From Owenia fusiformis (lineage: Eukaryota; Annelida; Polychaeta; Sabellida; Oweniidae), in contig CAIIXF020000003.1 in the NCBI GenBank assembly GCA_903813345.2, positions 12,540,931 through 12,604,930 on the forward strand: DNA of 64,000 bases, written 5' to 3'. Both the position numbers and the translations under genes were made by a program. A model generated the notes under the pieces. It made no database searches. It was not told the origin of the DNA and saw nothing but the letters and a program-made list of their open reading frames with translations. Position 1 is the stretch's first letter, and each line of letters opens with the position of its first letter. Positions 12,207-25,300 of the stretch are shown here, one piece after another.

Positions 12207-14085
12207 AAGTCTTTGCCATTCTATGAGACCCATCATGTTCATACAAAAGATTATCATGTTTTTCCAGTTTTTAGAATCAATTTTATACATCCAGTTGTTC
12301 AAGACTGTAGGTTAATCAGCATGTATTCTGTAATCGAATAATAATGGTATTGAAATTAACATCAGATTTCATAAAGATATTCAGTGAACTCAATATTTGC
12401 TGACCAATAGATGGCCTTCATTTACATTGTGTTTATCACGAGTGACATCTATGTGGAACAAGTATTATTTTAAACTTTACTTGACACTTTTTCCGTGATT
12501 TCTACATGCAGCGGTTCATCATTATAATATAATAAAAATACCACAAATTTTGAATAGGTAGCAGTAACAAAGAATTGGTATCGATATGGGGATATAAATC
12601 CTTTAGTTTTCATTATTCTTTATTTACCTATTATGCTAGACTTTGGATCATCCAAAACTGGGCAAAAGTAAGAATTGGGACTAATGGTGTAATGTACCAA
12701 TTCGGTTGATGTCTAGGAGTTTGAAGAACTTTCACTTTTTCCTGACAAGAACCAATTAAATAAAGTTGAAAATAGATAGTTGTACTCTGGCTATACATGT
12801 ATACAACTGGCCTAGCTTCGGTTGACCTACATACTCAACAGTAGGGCCTAGGACCGATTTTATTAAAAGCTTTTGGATTGTTACTCCACCTAGCACTTTA
12901 TATGGTAATATTGGAAGTGAGAAAGCATGGAGATTTTATGTTTACCAAAGAAAGTGGTGAAATGTGTTCCTTTGTAGTATAATTTCCCGTCTGTGAGTTA
13001 TGCCATATATTAATAAACGTAATGTTCTGCATTTCACTCTGCAGAAACGGGGTTATTGAATAAAGTGGATACATTCTGACACAACATTGAAGTAATTTAG
13101 TCCAATGATGGTGATATTGATAAATGACTGTTGGTGGTAGTTATGTATTTTAAAATGCAGAAGGAGCTAGATTAATGTATGACAGTGGATATCGTGGAAT
13201 AATGTAAATATAATCATAAATTTCTAAAAGAATGAGCATATGAATGACCTTTATTTGTATTTTGGGAGAGTGTATATATTCCTTTTTGCAAAATCTGGGT
13301 TTTAGTACAACGATTGAAGAAATAAGTAATTTGGAAAATACCACCTTGGGACTAATTGTTCAGCGGATTCTCTCATTTATTGTTTTTCTCGTGGCGCTGC
13401 TCATCTGAATATTTGGTTTTGTTCGTATTGAAAAAAAACATTTGATATAAATTGCGTTACTTTGAAAAATAACTTACTTTTACTCTTTTACTTTACTTTA
13501 CTCTTTTACTCGTGACACATGATTACGTACGTATGGTAGGGTTGTCAACATTTGTCATTAGGTTTGTGTGGTCCATGATTGTATTGTTCTACAGATCAGA
13601 TAACAAATTTCATATCAGTCAATGAACGGATAAACTTGCACAATTGATATATCATGATAAGCGATGTAACTTATCAGCTGGCATTTAAATCGGACATACA
13701 TGTACAATACATGTACGTGTTTTCGATCAAATCCTCATTTACATGAGATTGAACGCCGACAATTGATTTGATAAATGATCGCTGAAGAAATAATCATTGA
13801 CTTGGTGTTTCTGTTTGAGGGTTAGTAGCTTAACTTTTTGCATTGACAATGGTGTATAGTCATACCATTTGATTCAGATACAGTCCCCTCTATTAGTTTG
13901 GTAACCGGATATTTTACAGCAGATCTCCAAACATAAAGAGACTTTGATAAGCGATCCGAAAAGGATGCTAAACTTATGGAGGGGGTGTATATAACCATCC
14001 TCCTTACATGGCTCACCTTTCATTATCATCATATCTATATTTGAACAATATCCGAACCCAATCTTTCGCTTATCGATTCGAATAC
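12207..14085. other. Intergenic region upstream of the carboxypeptidase gene
   Basis: No gene was recognised. At about 13818 GGGTTAGTAGCTTAACTTTTTG closely resembles the exon 1/intron 1 junction of the carboxypeptidase (14206 onward), suggesting a small local duplication. A word of the R1-like repeat (GGTATCGATATGG) lies at about 12579. Confidence 0.4.
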
Positions 14086-14092
14086 TATATAA
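14086..14092 (+). promoter_or_regulatory. TATA box of the carboxypeptidase gene
   Basis: TATATAA lies 50 bp upstream of the signal-peptide ATG at 14142. Transcription would be expected to start about 25-30 bp downstream, leaving a very short 5' UTR. This fits a strongly expressed, tissue-restricted secreted enzyme. Confidence 0.6.
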
Positions 14093-14141
14093 GTGACCAA
14101 GAGACCATTATTAAACTCTTTGTTAAGAGACTTGTTGAGAA

Positions 14142-17100
14142 ATGAAGATATTACTACTGGTGTTGGCAGTTATCGCCAGCGCATCGGCTGCTAAAATTAG
14201 CTATAGGGGGTTAGTTGCTTAACTTTTTATTAGACATTCAGAGATATTTTAACGAAAACAATGGAGACTATTCATTCAATTTAATTTTTTGTAGTTATAA
14301 ACTTTTCAATGTGGCTCCACAAACAGAGGAAAATGTCGAACTCCTGAGAGAACTCGAAACTGAAGGGGCAAAAACAGGGGTAAGTCAAAAATTCATTTGA
14401 CTATAAAATTACGGTCAATGTTTTTTCAATTCTGTTATGAACGACTATTTAAATGCAATTGAATTTTTCATATCTTAGCAATGATATCCCTTAATGACAG
14501 AATCATTTGACTAATTAAATTTTTTAATTACTTTTTCTGAAGCAAAAATAGATTTGGTGTTCAAAGTAGAAACCAGTGTTACCTTCACACTGAAGCCATG
14601 GACAAGAAAACATATATCTCAATGCTTAGGAAGCTCGCCCTCCCGTTCGAAAAGTTATCTTTTTTACTGTTATGTACATTTAAATACTTTGTTTGCATAA
14701 TTCGAGCAGAATATTATATTATTGCCTTAAATGCTTACTTTTTATGCATTTTGCGCAAAAGGTACGATTTATGCAATGGATAGGAATAGGCTACGCGATT
14801 AGTTTTGTGATAAATGGGATGAGAATTATAACACGGTTGTTTCATCTTAAACGTGCCCTAATGTGTCTCGAAAGAGAAGGTAAACACATTAAGCGCGCAA
14901 CTGGGTGACCAGACCTTGGTGAGTGAGAAAAACGCCGTCATTGTTGCATCTAAAACGTTTATTACACTTATTAAATTAAGTGTTAATTTGAACGCACATA
15001 CAAGATGGGCCAAAACACCTTACTTTTTTATGATTTCCAATTTTCTAATGACGTAAATTTCTATTGACATTCAATTTTATATGAACTGTTTATAGCTATA
15101 GTGAACTTTGAAGATTCTTAAATTTTATTGGATAACATACCATTTCAATAGATTCATAAGTAAATATATTAGCAAAGGATGTGTATCGATATGGTGAACT
15201 TTTTTAACACACGTTTTTCTTAAACTAGTCATGAAAATATTCTAAACAATTTACACATCGTCAATTTAATGGCTATCTTTTGAATGGTAACAATATTATT
15301 TGAAAAATGTATATACTTTTCTCTATTTTGTTTTAGAAAATACATCAGACACTTCTTTTGTTCTTGGTATCATATGTTTGGAATGAAATGAAACATCTAT
15401 CCGAACTTTATTGGAACAAAATGACATAAACACAAGGTGTAATTGTAATTGTACAAAGCAAAGTTTGGTTGATTTAAATAGTATCTTGTTAATGAAAATA
15501 AATAGAGGTTTATCTTAATTTCTATCTATTTTGTTTTTTGGTTTTAATTTTTTGAATACTTTTTCTAAAATCAACCAAAATTTCCTTTGTATAACTATAA
15601 TATTGAGAGGCCTAAGAAAATGTTGTATATGCTATTTATTTTGTTCCAACAGGCTTCGAAAAGATATTTTATTTCATTCTCAAGAATTGCTAAAAAGGAG
15701 CAAAAACAATGCACTAAAACAAAAAAATATTAACAAAAACAGTTATATAAAATACATATCAATAATTTTCGCATTAAATTGTTGTCAATCAGTCAAAATT
15801 ACATAAAGGAATTGTGTTTTTACAGAATGTTTTCAATAATAGGTTTAAGAGAAAAACATTGTTGAATTCAGTTCACCATATCGATACCAATTCTTTAGCA
15901 AAACAAAATGGTTATTGATTTCGAAATAAAATATATTTTGGTCCACCTTGTATACACACTAAAATTATCATGTTTTGAAAGCTAATCTAACGCTTCTGAA
16001 TTCTATGGCCTATTTGCCGTAAATGAGAAGTTATTTCTCGTAAATCTAACCGTGTATTGTTTGTTTGCTATAAGCGGTCCCCCAAAGACAATAACGGCGT
16101 TATATATTCCAAGACACAGTAAGGAAAGAGAAGGCGTCTTTAGTAAAATATTTTATATACGACATAAAAGCTCATCAGCAAAATGAAGATGGATTTAAAT
16201 CAAGTTAACTTAACCTACTATTTAACCTACTAGAAATTACAGCAAACTATATCTAGTATATATGTTAAGCATGTGCACGTTGCGTAAAAGGATGGTGCAA
16301 TTTACTCTGATTTGTATAATCAGTTGAAGAATACAGCGTCGGTCACCCACACGGGATATATACAGGTTTATAGCTCTATCGTCAAAATGTGAAAATGTAT
16401 TTTTGATATTCAGTAGTAGAACTCACGTTTCACTGTTCATTCTGGCCTGCTTTTTGAGTCTCATAATAAAACACCAAATGTAAATATCCCATTCCAACTA
16501 TGACAAAAGTCCTCTGAGATGCCACGTGGCAATGCGCGCCAGATGTAAAGCACAAGCCATGAGCTACGAGGTACCTCAGTTTAGATGGAAATAAAGTTAT
16601 CAAAATGTTTTCGACTCGAAATCACTTTGATGATATAACGCAATCGAATAGTATGCTAGATTTTCATTTTCTTATTCTATACACTTACTTACCCTTCCCC
16701 AATAATATAAAACCCTCGACGCACAACAATATTTTACCATGACTTAATTTGTGCGACAAGTGGAATCATTTCAAACGTTGCATGGGGCCTTCATTTTGTT
16801 TAAATTACTAATCTGTTTTCAATATAATTGTACTGTTGATATTATAAGAACAAGATCGTGATAAAATCACTTTTAATTATCAGTCATAACACAACTAATC
16901 AATTAAAAGACAAAGGTAGAGAAACATTGTTTTTATTTGTTCAGCAATGCGGCTGCAGGCTGACATGGCTAGTTTGATATCATCATGGGTTTCAGAATTT
17001 GCTTTGGAGTTCCACTGCAATCAAAATTGACAAGTCGATTAACGTTCGTCATTGGAAGCATTGGGATGACATTTTGCAGAATGTATTGCTTATTCTCTTT

Positions 17101-20100
17101 AAAACCTACACTCAACTCCAAAAGTTTGGAAACCGGGATTTTTCACTTAAACCTGTTGTACGGCTATACATTAATCAGTTCAGTATCAAATATCTGGTGG
17201 TTATACTAACCAGAAAGGAATTTTCTTAAGGAATTTCCTTAAGAAAATGAATTATGCCGTGGAAACAATGGCTCTGATTTCAGAACAGGTGTAAAAGGGT
17301 AGGTGGTCCTATCAATTTTTGGTCCTACTCTCTATCGATTTATATGGTGACCGGCGCCGGCGTTGTTGAAGATTGGAGCGAATGTGACCTCGGCATTACT
17401 TGCTTTTAGAATTGTAAATATCTTTTCAATTTGGAGCTTGTCTAGATGTGAACATTTTTTCAAGCGTTGGTATTTTCAAAAAACGTAGTGTGACGGAACG
17501 TGTTTATATTAAAACGATTTCTTTGATGCAGGTGATGTTCTGGAAGCAGGGCAGAGTTGGAAGAAAGGCGGATCTGATTGTACCACCTTCAGCTGTAGTT
17601 TGGGTGTCACAAGCACTCAGAGAGGCTAAAATGAGGTTCAATGTAACTGTTGAGGATGTCGAAGAGTAAGTTAGTCTCACTTGACGGATTTTCATTTTTC
17701 ATGAAAATGTGAGAAATCGCTGGTTGGGTAGGTGTAGACACTCTTGACAAAAGATTCACTAAGCCTACGTCACTCAAACGTAAAAAACACAAAATATAAA
17801 GACCGTGGTCTAAGCAATCAAGATATATTGCCAATATATAACCTCTTAACTCTAATATTCGCTACCCAGAATGAGATGGCATTCTTTTCAAAGTTTTGAA
17901 AGTTGCATAAAATGATGCTAAGACGCAAGCATTATGCAGGCTTTATATCACGTTCGCACATTTAATTCTAGAAACATATTTTTTCCTTTTCTATCAGTCT
18001 TCTTGAAAAGGAGGCTTCTGACAATCGCTTGGCTCATATGAAGATGAGCCGTCAAAGATCAGGACAGACATACAAATCTGTATTGGGCACTTATGCAAGA
18101 CATTCCGCAGTAAGTACAATTCCAACGTGAAGCTCAGTTTCAAATATAAAAACACTTATGTAGCAATCTGTCCAACTTGACACTGTTTCTACGGAAATTT
18201 GCATATTGATGACATACACTATTTTAAAATCACGCTACCCTTCTAACCTTAATGATGTTAATTCCATTTATGAGGTAAATTGTGTGACTTTTTTCTCACA
18301 GATCAACGATTGGCTGGAAAATGTGGCCAACTCATACAGCAGCATTGCTTCAACTGAGAATATTGGAAGCACATACGAAGGAAGAACGATGAAGTTGATA
18401 AAGGTACAGTAAACATAGTAATCTTAACTAACACATCCATAAACGTTGACGTGAAATGTTTACGGTATATAGACCCCTCTCCCGAAACTCCTCTTAATCT
18501 GCTGTTGGTGTAGAACAATCAAAGTAATGCGCTATTTTATCATTTTATCCATTCATTTGAACCGACGCAAATTTTATATATTTCTTAGATCGGATCTGAT
18601 GGCAGTAACAAGCCTGCAATTTGGTTAGACGCAGGTATCCACGCAAGAGAATGGATCGCCCCTGCAGTTGCTGAATATATCATTGACCAGGTAAAGGAAA
18701 ATATGTCACCGATTTGGGATATGCCAAAATTTCTAGACCATAATAATAGCTTTTGTCCCTAAATGTATAAAAAGTTGCCCCTGAATCCCCATTGGCAAGA
18801 ATGCCTCAACTGCGTATATTCCAATGTTATGCGTACCCTGCATAATAGCCATCTTAATCCATCTAGGTCTGCCTGGAGGAAAACACTGGTTCAACATAAC
18901 AACTGAGTTGTGAAAAGTGTGTAATTCACACATCTTCTTATTAGATTATATTTCAAAACCATTGTCTCTATGATATTAAGTGATTGATTTAGCATGTTTC
19001 ATTTGCTGATTTTATCACAATTACATTCACTTAGTTTAATCGCAAGGGAACACAATCTCAGTATATCACATTATTAAAATGATGATGAAGGGCAAGCGTT
19101 AGAGTGGATGGGAATCTTTAAAGGGACAATATATCGTCTAGATCTGTTCCCCAAACAATCATTGAAATTGCTTATAATTTCTTACATACCTAAGATATAT
19201 CTTGAGAACTTATTGAGGGCACGGTATCACCGATATATCGAGATAATCAACGAAACAACCAACTGTCGGATAAGTACGCAATTAGTCCAAATCAACATAC
19301 AACCTTTTTATTTATATAATGAAACCCTTGTTAAATATAACTATGTGTTATGCGTAAAGATAACCAAAAATATGTTGTGGTTCAAAAAAGGAGTTTCAAT
19401 TTCATTTAGACTTTATTACAAGCCAGTAGCAAAGTAATATCTGTGAACAATCATCAAATTGAATCATCAAAAAGTCAGTAAATAGATAGACCAACTTCGT
19501 ACACATCTTTTAGAGCCAAAACATCAGGGGGTTACTCTAATTTTGCTTTTATCAGACATTGCATCTTTAAATGAAATAGCAATATACGAAATGTGTCAAA
19601 CTAAACTATATTTCAGCTGACATCTGACGTTATGGATCAAACAGTAATATCAGAAAGATGGTGGATGACTTTAAATGAGAAATGTATCAAACTAAACTAT
19701 ATTTCAGCTGACATCTCGTTATGCCTCTAACAGTAATATCAGAAAGATGGCGAATGACTTTAAATGAGAAATGTATCAAACTAAACTATATTTCAGCTGA
19801 CATCTCGTTATGCCTCTAACAGTAATATCAGAAAGATGGTAGATGACTTCGACTGGTACATCCTCCCTGTGGCAAACCCTGATGGGTATGAATACACACA
19901 CACAAACGTAAGATTGTTTTGTCTTCTTAGTAAAAATGTAAAGATAAAAATTTGAAGAAAAACCAGTATACGACGATAACAGCTCTTTTGAACCCATATC
20001 CAATACAAACTTTGGTTATTACCATGAACGTGCCTGTTACTGACAAGTTCATCGCGTTGCATCTATGTACCGAGTTTACAAATATCAACCCTATCATTTT

Positions 20101-22005
20101 GGAATAAATTTCTCAATTTTGATGGAATTTAACAATTGTTGGTGTCACTAAACTCTCTCTCTATTACTAGAAAATACAAAAAGATTCCAAGATAAGCGAG
20201 ACAATTACTCAACAGTATAATTCAACTCTACGACTCCATCATTTGCGATCACCGTGTATTCATGTAGAGACACATTGACATACAGTTAGAATCCACGAGA
20301 TTTGATAAAATTGTTACTGTGATAAAAAATCATAAATTGATTTAGATATTCATATTTCGCAGCTTTAGTGTTTCCAATGCTTAAATTAATTTCTCTAGGA
20401 CAGAATGTGGAGAAAAACTAGAGCTCCAACAAACGATTATTATTGCACAGGATCTGATCCTAACAGAAACTTTGATTTCCATTTCGGAGGTGAGTGTCTT
20501 AAAATTACACCGTAGAGTTTTATTAAGGAAACATAAGAGAGTACAATCAGCGTTATAACGAGAACAAAGCCGTTATATCACAAACCATGGTCGATTGCGA
20601 GCGCATGAAGAAACATTTTCTATTCCACACTGTGTCCCCTATAACATCCGTGTTTATCATTACAGAGGCAGGGACAAGCAGCGACCCATGTTCGGACACA
20701 TACCCAGGACCACGACCTTTCTCTGAGAAGAACACCTCAAATATGAGAGACAAAATTAATGCTCTGAAAAGCAGATTGAAGATGTACTTGTCCCTCCATG
20801 CTTATTCTGAGTTATGGCTGACACCATGGGGATACGATAGCGCACGACCTGCAGACTATATTGAAATGGTATGATAATGTGTTAACTCCCTTATAAATCG
20901 TTAAACTACATCACTCAGTACTGTGCAATATGTTAAATTGAAGTGAAGACGAAGCTCTCTTTGAAGAAGAAGTTGAACGAATGCAAAGGGTAGTAAATGA
21001 TACTGAATGATCAGATTACAATACGGCGTGCGTAATGTCCGACCCCGATACATAACCATTCTCTCTTTGCTGAACGATTAATTTCTCGATGTTCTTTATT
21101 GACCTTTTTATTACAATAAAACTGTAAATTCGACTTCATTTCCTCAGGACAGAGTTGCTGATATTGGTGTAAATGCGTTGAAAGCAGTCCATGGAAAGTC
21201 ATTCCAGAGAGGAACTCCTCCTGCAATCCTTTGTACGTAAACTTCATTACTTCCTCGAATTTTAGAATTAGATCTCCAAAAGGGTGTAGTCTTCATTAAC
21301 TAAACCACGTAACTAAAAGCATTTTAGAATGATAAATTATAACATATCATATACAAGAGAACCGTGGATTAATGAGTTAAAAGCTGCTTCAAAGTAAAAA
21401 ACATATGAATTAAGTTTTTGGACGATACCAGAATTTTTTCGCTTTTTGTGATTAAATATGATTAATATCACAATGTAACACATTCTATTTCAGACGCTGC
21501 CTCGGGTGGTTCGTACGATTGGGCCAAAGGAGTCGCTGATGTAAAGTATTCCTACACTTTAGAGCTTAGACCCGGTAAGATTTGGCAACCTTAACAATCA
21601 TGATTCATAGTATTTCGTATTATCAAAAGTTAGACTTAACCTCAACAAATTAAGAAAGCCGACCACAAGCTTATTCATAAACAAAAACAAGGCATAAACA
21701 TGACAAAATGTTACCACATTGTAAGTTATTGCAAATTGTTACAGACGCCGCAAATTGTCCTTCAGACGCGAACTCCGAACATCGACCAAAAAACTTTAAC
21801 AACTTTAACAATATGTCACCACTTGTGGTTGTGACATAAGAACGGATCGCCACCAATTCATATAATTCATAATGCAATGTACTTTGTTTTAGGTAATGAC
21901 TGCTCTTGGTTCTGCAATGGATTCGTTCTTGATTCCTCCCAAATCATTCCAAGCGGAGAAGAAATCTTCGCCGCTGTTGAAGCGGTGGTCAACGCCATGC
22001 AATAG
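14142..22005 (+). CDS. Secreted M14A metallocarboxypeptidase zymogen (carboxypeptidase A/B type), 12 exons
   Basis: Exons: 14142-14209, 14295-14379, 17532-17665, 17998-18109, 18302-18403, 18589-18690, 19797-19907, 20399-20489, 20666-20868, 21148-21232, 21494-21574, 21893-22005. All junctions are GT-AG, all phases agree, and the sum is 1287 nt (428 aa), close to the usual 417-420 aa. Exon 1 is a signal peptide ([16 protein letters not shown]). Exons 2-4 encode the inhibitory propeptide. The catalytic domain has the zinc ligands His and Glu in GIHAREW (exon 6), Arg in MWRKTR, Asn-Arg in [11 protein letters not shown] (exon 8), the zinc ligand His in SLHAYSELW (exon 9), Tyr in ILYAASGGS and the catalytic Glu in YTLELRPG (exon 11). 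The protein should be a secreted exopeptidase that removes C-terminal residues after propeptide cleavage. The residue at the place of bovine 255, which sets S1' specificity, is Tyr (GGSYDW), not the Asp of B-type enzymes, so a basic-residue preference is unlikely. Confidence 0.95.
15183..15955. repeat. Inverted R1-like repeats with a mariner-like end in carboxypeptidase intron 2
   Basis: TATCGATATGGTGAACT at about 15184 is matched by its inverse, AGTTCACCATATCGATACC, at about 15877, and the right edge reads TTGGTCCACCTTGTA. The two halves share further flanking words. It is probably a non-autonomous transposon in the 3.15 kb intron between exons 2 and 3. No transposase was seen. Confidence 0.4.
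17285..17400. mobile_element. Fused fragments of two MITE families in carboxypeptidase intron 2
   Basis: GGTGTAAAAGGGTAGGTGGTCC through TTTATATGGTGACC matches the left part of the CCGGTGTAAAA MITE at 8968. It runs straight into CGCCGGCG...GAATGTGACCTCGGCATTAC, the right end of the CpG-rich MITE family. One element has been truncated by, or recombined with, the other. Confidence 0.5.
19590..19850 (+). repeat. Triplicated splice acceptor and 5' part of carboxypeptidase exon 7
   Basis: A unit of about 90 bp containing AACTATATTTCAG|CTGACATCT and the first part of exon 7 occurs three times, with acceptor AGs at 19615-19616, 19706-19707 and 19795-19796. Only the third continues into a full exon with a donor. 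Copy 1 has indels that shift the frame. Copy 2 reads in frame for 19 codons and then hits TGA. Copies 1 and 2 are therefore decoy or poison acceptors. Confidence 0.85.
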
Positions 22006-22345
22006 CAGTATAGGCCTAATCAATCATTTCGAATAATAGAAAATAACTGAAAACTATGTTTCGTTTGTTTACGTTTAATCATTCTTTAAAAATACCTGGA
22101 AGACAATGTATGTAGGTTTTCAGTTTCAAGCGATTGTGACTCTATTTACTATTGTAATTTATTGTTTAAAGTTGCCCTATATTGCTACATCTGGTGCACT
22201 GCAATTGCAAACATAGCCATATTCCCTGTGTCCAATTGTCATTAGATCGGTTTCACATCTTTGATAAAATAATACATTCGCTGTCTTATATTTTTGTTCT
22301 CATCAAGTCGTCAGGGGTTGGTTTTGTCAAAATGGTAGACATCGA

Positions 22346-25300
22346 CTAAAGGGGTGGAACGGCAAGAATATTTTTCGAGACATCAATAACGTCACCTACA
22401 TCGACAATTTTTCGACAAGTACCCCTGATTCTTCTGGTAAAAACTTCTCTTCCATCAGTTAGGAGGAGTCGACCTCTTGGAGAACCCTGAGCAATTTTCC
22501 TATCAATAATAGAAATATTCTCGATGGCTGCAGCGATATCACCTGAAACATCATTCCCATGTAAAATGAAGTATATGCATATTAAACTATAGTTTGAGTT
22601 AATAATATGACAAAACAAAAGTCTATGTTTAATTTATTTTGTTGCAATAAAGATAAGGTCATTATATTCAACAAGACAATAAGAGATAAAAAACATATAC
22701 ATTGGCATAGAAAATAAATTTCTTCATACAGAACATGATAGGCTGACAAAAATGAAACCCCCTAATTAGGTATAATTTTTGAGGTATAAAATTCTGGTCC
22801 AATGTTTATTATTTAAGATAAAAATAAATCACGTTTCCGTCTAAACATGACTGCGCGCCAGATCATTTAAATATGCAACATCATTATAAGCATGCGTTGT
22901 CGTTCAATACACTTACATATATTATTTTCCATTTACAAGATGCGTTTATTACTTTGTCAATGCTATTTGTTCCATTAAACACTCTCACCATATAATAAGA
23001 TTTCAATTATGGTGAAAAGAGCGGGTTTACAGTTTTGGATCACCCTATACAAAATATATTTTCAAAAATGACTGTCTCGAACACTTTGACATTGATCAGG
23101 ATTTAAAAATCTCGCAACCTTAAAATTCAGATGTATTAGTTAGTTTATATACATACCCATTATTCCAGTTAGCGTTCCTGTCAACTGAGACATTTCAATG
23201 ATTCGGAAGTCAATAGTTGTCCCGTTCATCTTCACTAGCATTTCAAGCTGATCTATAATCAACAACAACAGTCTCCTGTTCTTCTTATTTAGAGGTGTTA
23301 TCTTTATGTCGTTATCAATAACATCACCACGTGTACTCCATCTGAAACATGTAGTTCCTTAATGTCTCTATGATTACTTCACCAGTATTGTTTTTTCAAA
23401 TATTAAATCAATTAAAACAACCACACTAAAGTTGATTGATAATGATTGATTATTTGATTGATTGTGTACAATTTGAGTAATAAGTTCAATGGCATAATTA
23501 TATGGTGTTAAATCGTACTTTAATATCTACTGTACAGTAGTACATGTCATCATGATCAGATCAAATTCGAACGAAAAGAAACATATCCTGAACTGAACAA
23601 ACACCTATCCATTTTTCGACACTCCTAATTGGAATAGCACTGTAGTATATGATCTAGCAAAAGCGGCTAGAAATACTCTTACCGGACAGTTTTTTCATCA
23701 ACGGGTCTGAAGAAAGTAGTAGTTGATGCTGGAGTTTTAATCACCAATGAACTTGCTCTCTGCATTCCATTAGCTTCCACTAGTTTTGCTGCAATCTCCA
23801 GCCCTGTAGCGTGAACGAATTAAATGTCAAACTATACTACAAGGGAGCTTTTAAAAAATTGTTAACTCAAAATTTTAATTTCATGAAGGCACGCTGAAGG
23901 GGTCTAAATACATAGGGGTTATGCACTGGGAGGTTTTGGATACAGGGAATATCCCGAGGGATATTCCATGTATCCAAACCGACCGTGCATAACTGGTGTA
24001 TCTCATACTTGAGTGGGTTTAGGGTAGATATAACCTTTCCACCTTTTTCAAATGACAAGATATTTATATTTAACATTTTCGTAATATTCTTTTTGTTCAA
24101 TACAATGAAATTGTAACATTTCAAAAAAATTAAATTTTAAAATTAAAAAATTAAAACTTTTGATATTTAAACTTTTGAAAAATTCCCGGGAGCGGGATGG
24201 ATATATTATATCTGCCCGCATTTGGCCTGGAGCGGGACATATACAATATATCCTGCCCGCTCCTCAGATACGATATATATTCCCGGGTGATGTCTACCCC
24301 AAACCCACTCAAGTATGAGATACACACATATTTCCCGAGGGATAAACCCTGTATCCAAAACCAACCGTACATAACAGATGTATTTCATACCTACTGATGT
24401 TCTAGGTACGTCATATACCTTATAAAGTTCCAAAAATCAAAAATATATTTAAGATACACATTTTCCTGGTGTTATAAAGTGTTTTTTAAGTTTCTGAGAT
24501 TTTCAAACTCATATAACTCATATTTTGAAAAATTTGAAAAGAATGTGGACATTTTTTTAAATAAAAGAATGTGAAAAAAAATTGGAAAAAATGGGAAAAA
24601 AAATTTGAAAAACAATTCAGGAGCGGGACCGGGATGGATACAGCGTGTATCCATCCCGCCCCGGACCTTGGCTAGATACAGTATATATTCCCGCTCGTTA
24701 TGTACCTAGAACCTCAGGTATGAAATACTATAAAGTATTGATTCCTTATGGGGTTTTATACGATTTAAATATTGGGATAAGCCTACTGACTACGGCCAAT
24801 GTGGAATGAATATCCTTGAAGGTGTTGCTTTCCAAAACAATATATCAAGATTCAGTTCATCGTAACTAGTATAGAAAGTGTTACGGATTGTCTAAAATAA
24901 CACAGGTGCCAGTAGGTGTAGTTACCAGTTTCACCGCCAGGTGACTTATAGTCGGGTCAGATAACATGGCAGGTATATTAGAAAGTTCCATTATTAAACT
25001 TGAATATCCATCAGTTTAGGTTCATCAATTTTCATATCACCCTTATGTATCTGGTAGTTGCAAAACGAAAATATGCCAAGTAAAACAAGATATTATCTGT
25101 CCAATAAAAGACAGGTGTATCACTTTTTTGTGATTTAATAACATGGAGTCTACAGGTCTAGGGGGAATCTCCCCGACCTAGAAGGCACATGTTGAAAGCA
25201 AATTCAAAGTTGATAAAGCCTTTGACCAAATTCTTAATTCTAATGATGCAAATCAAGATTATTTCTACTCGTGTTTAGTCTATTGTTTTATCATAGTCTA

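Noticed and set aside
14598-14908. Overlapping frames in carboxypeptidase intron 2 as an extra exon
   Set aside because: The propeptide joins cleanly from 14379 to 17532 without it, and no acceptor and donor pair keeps the frame.
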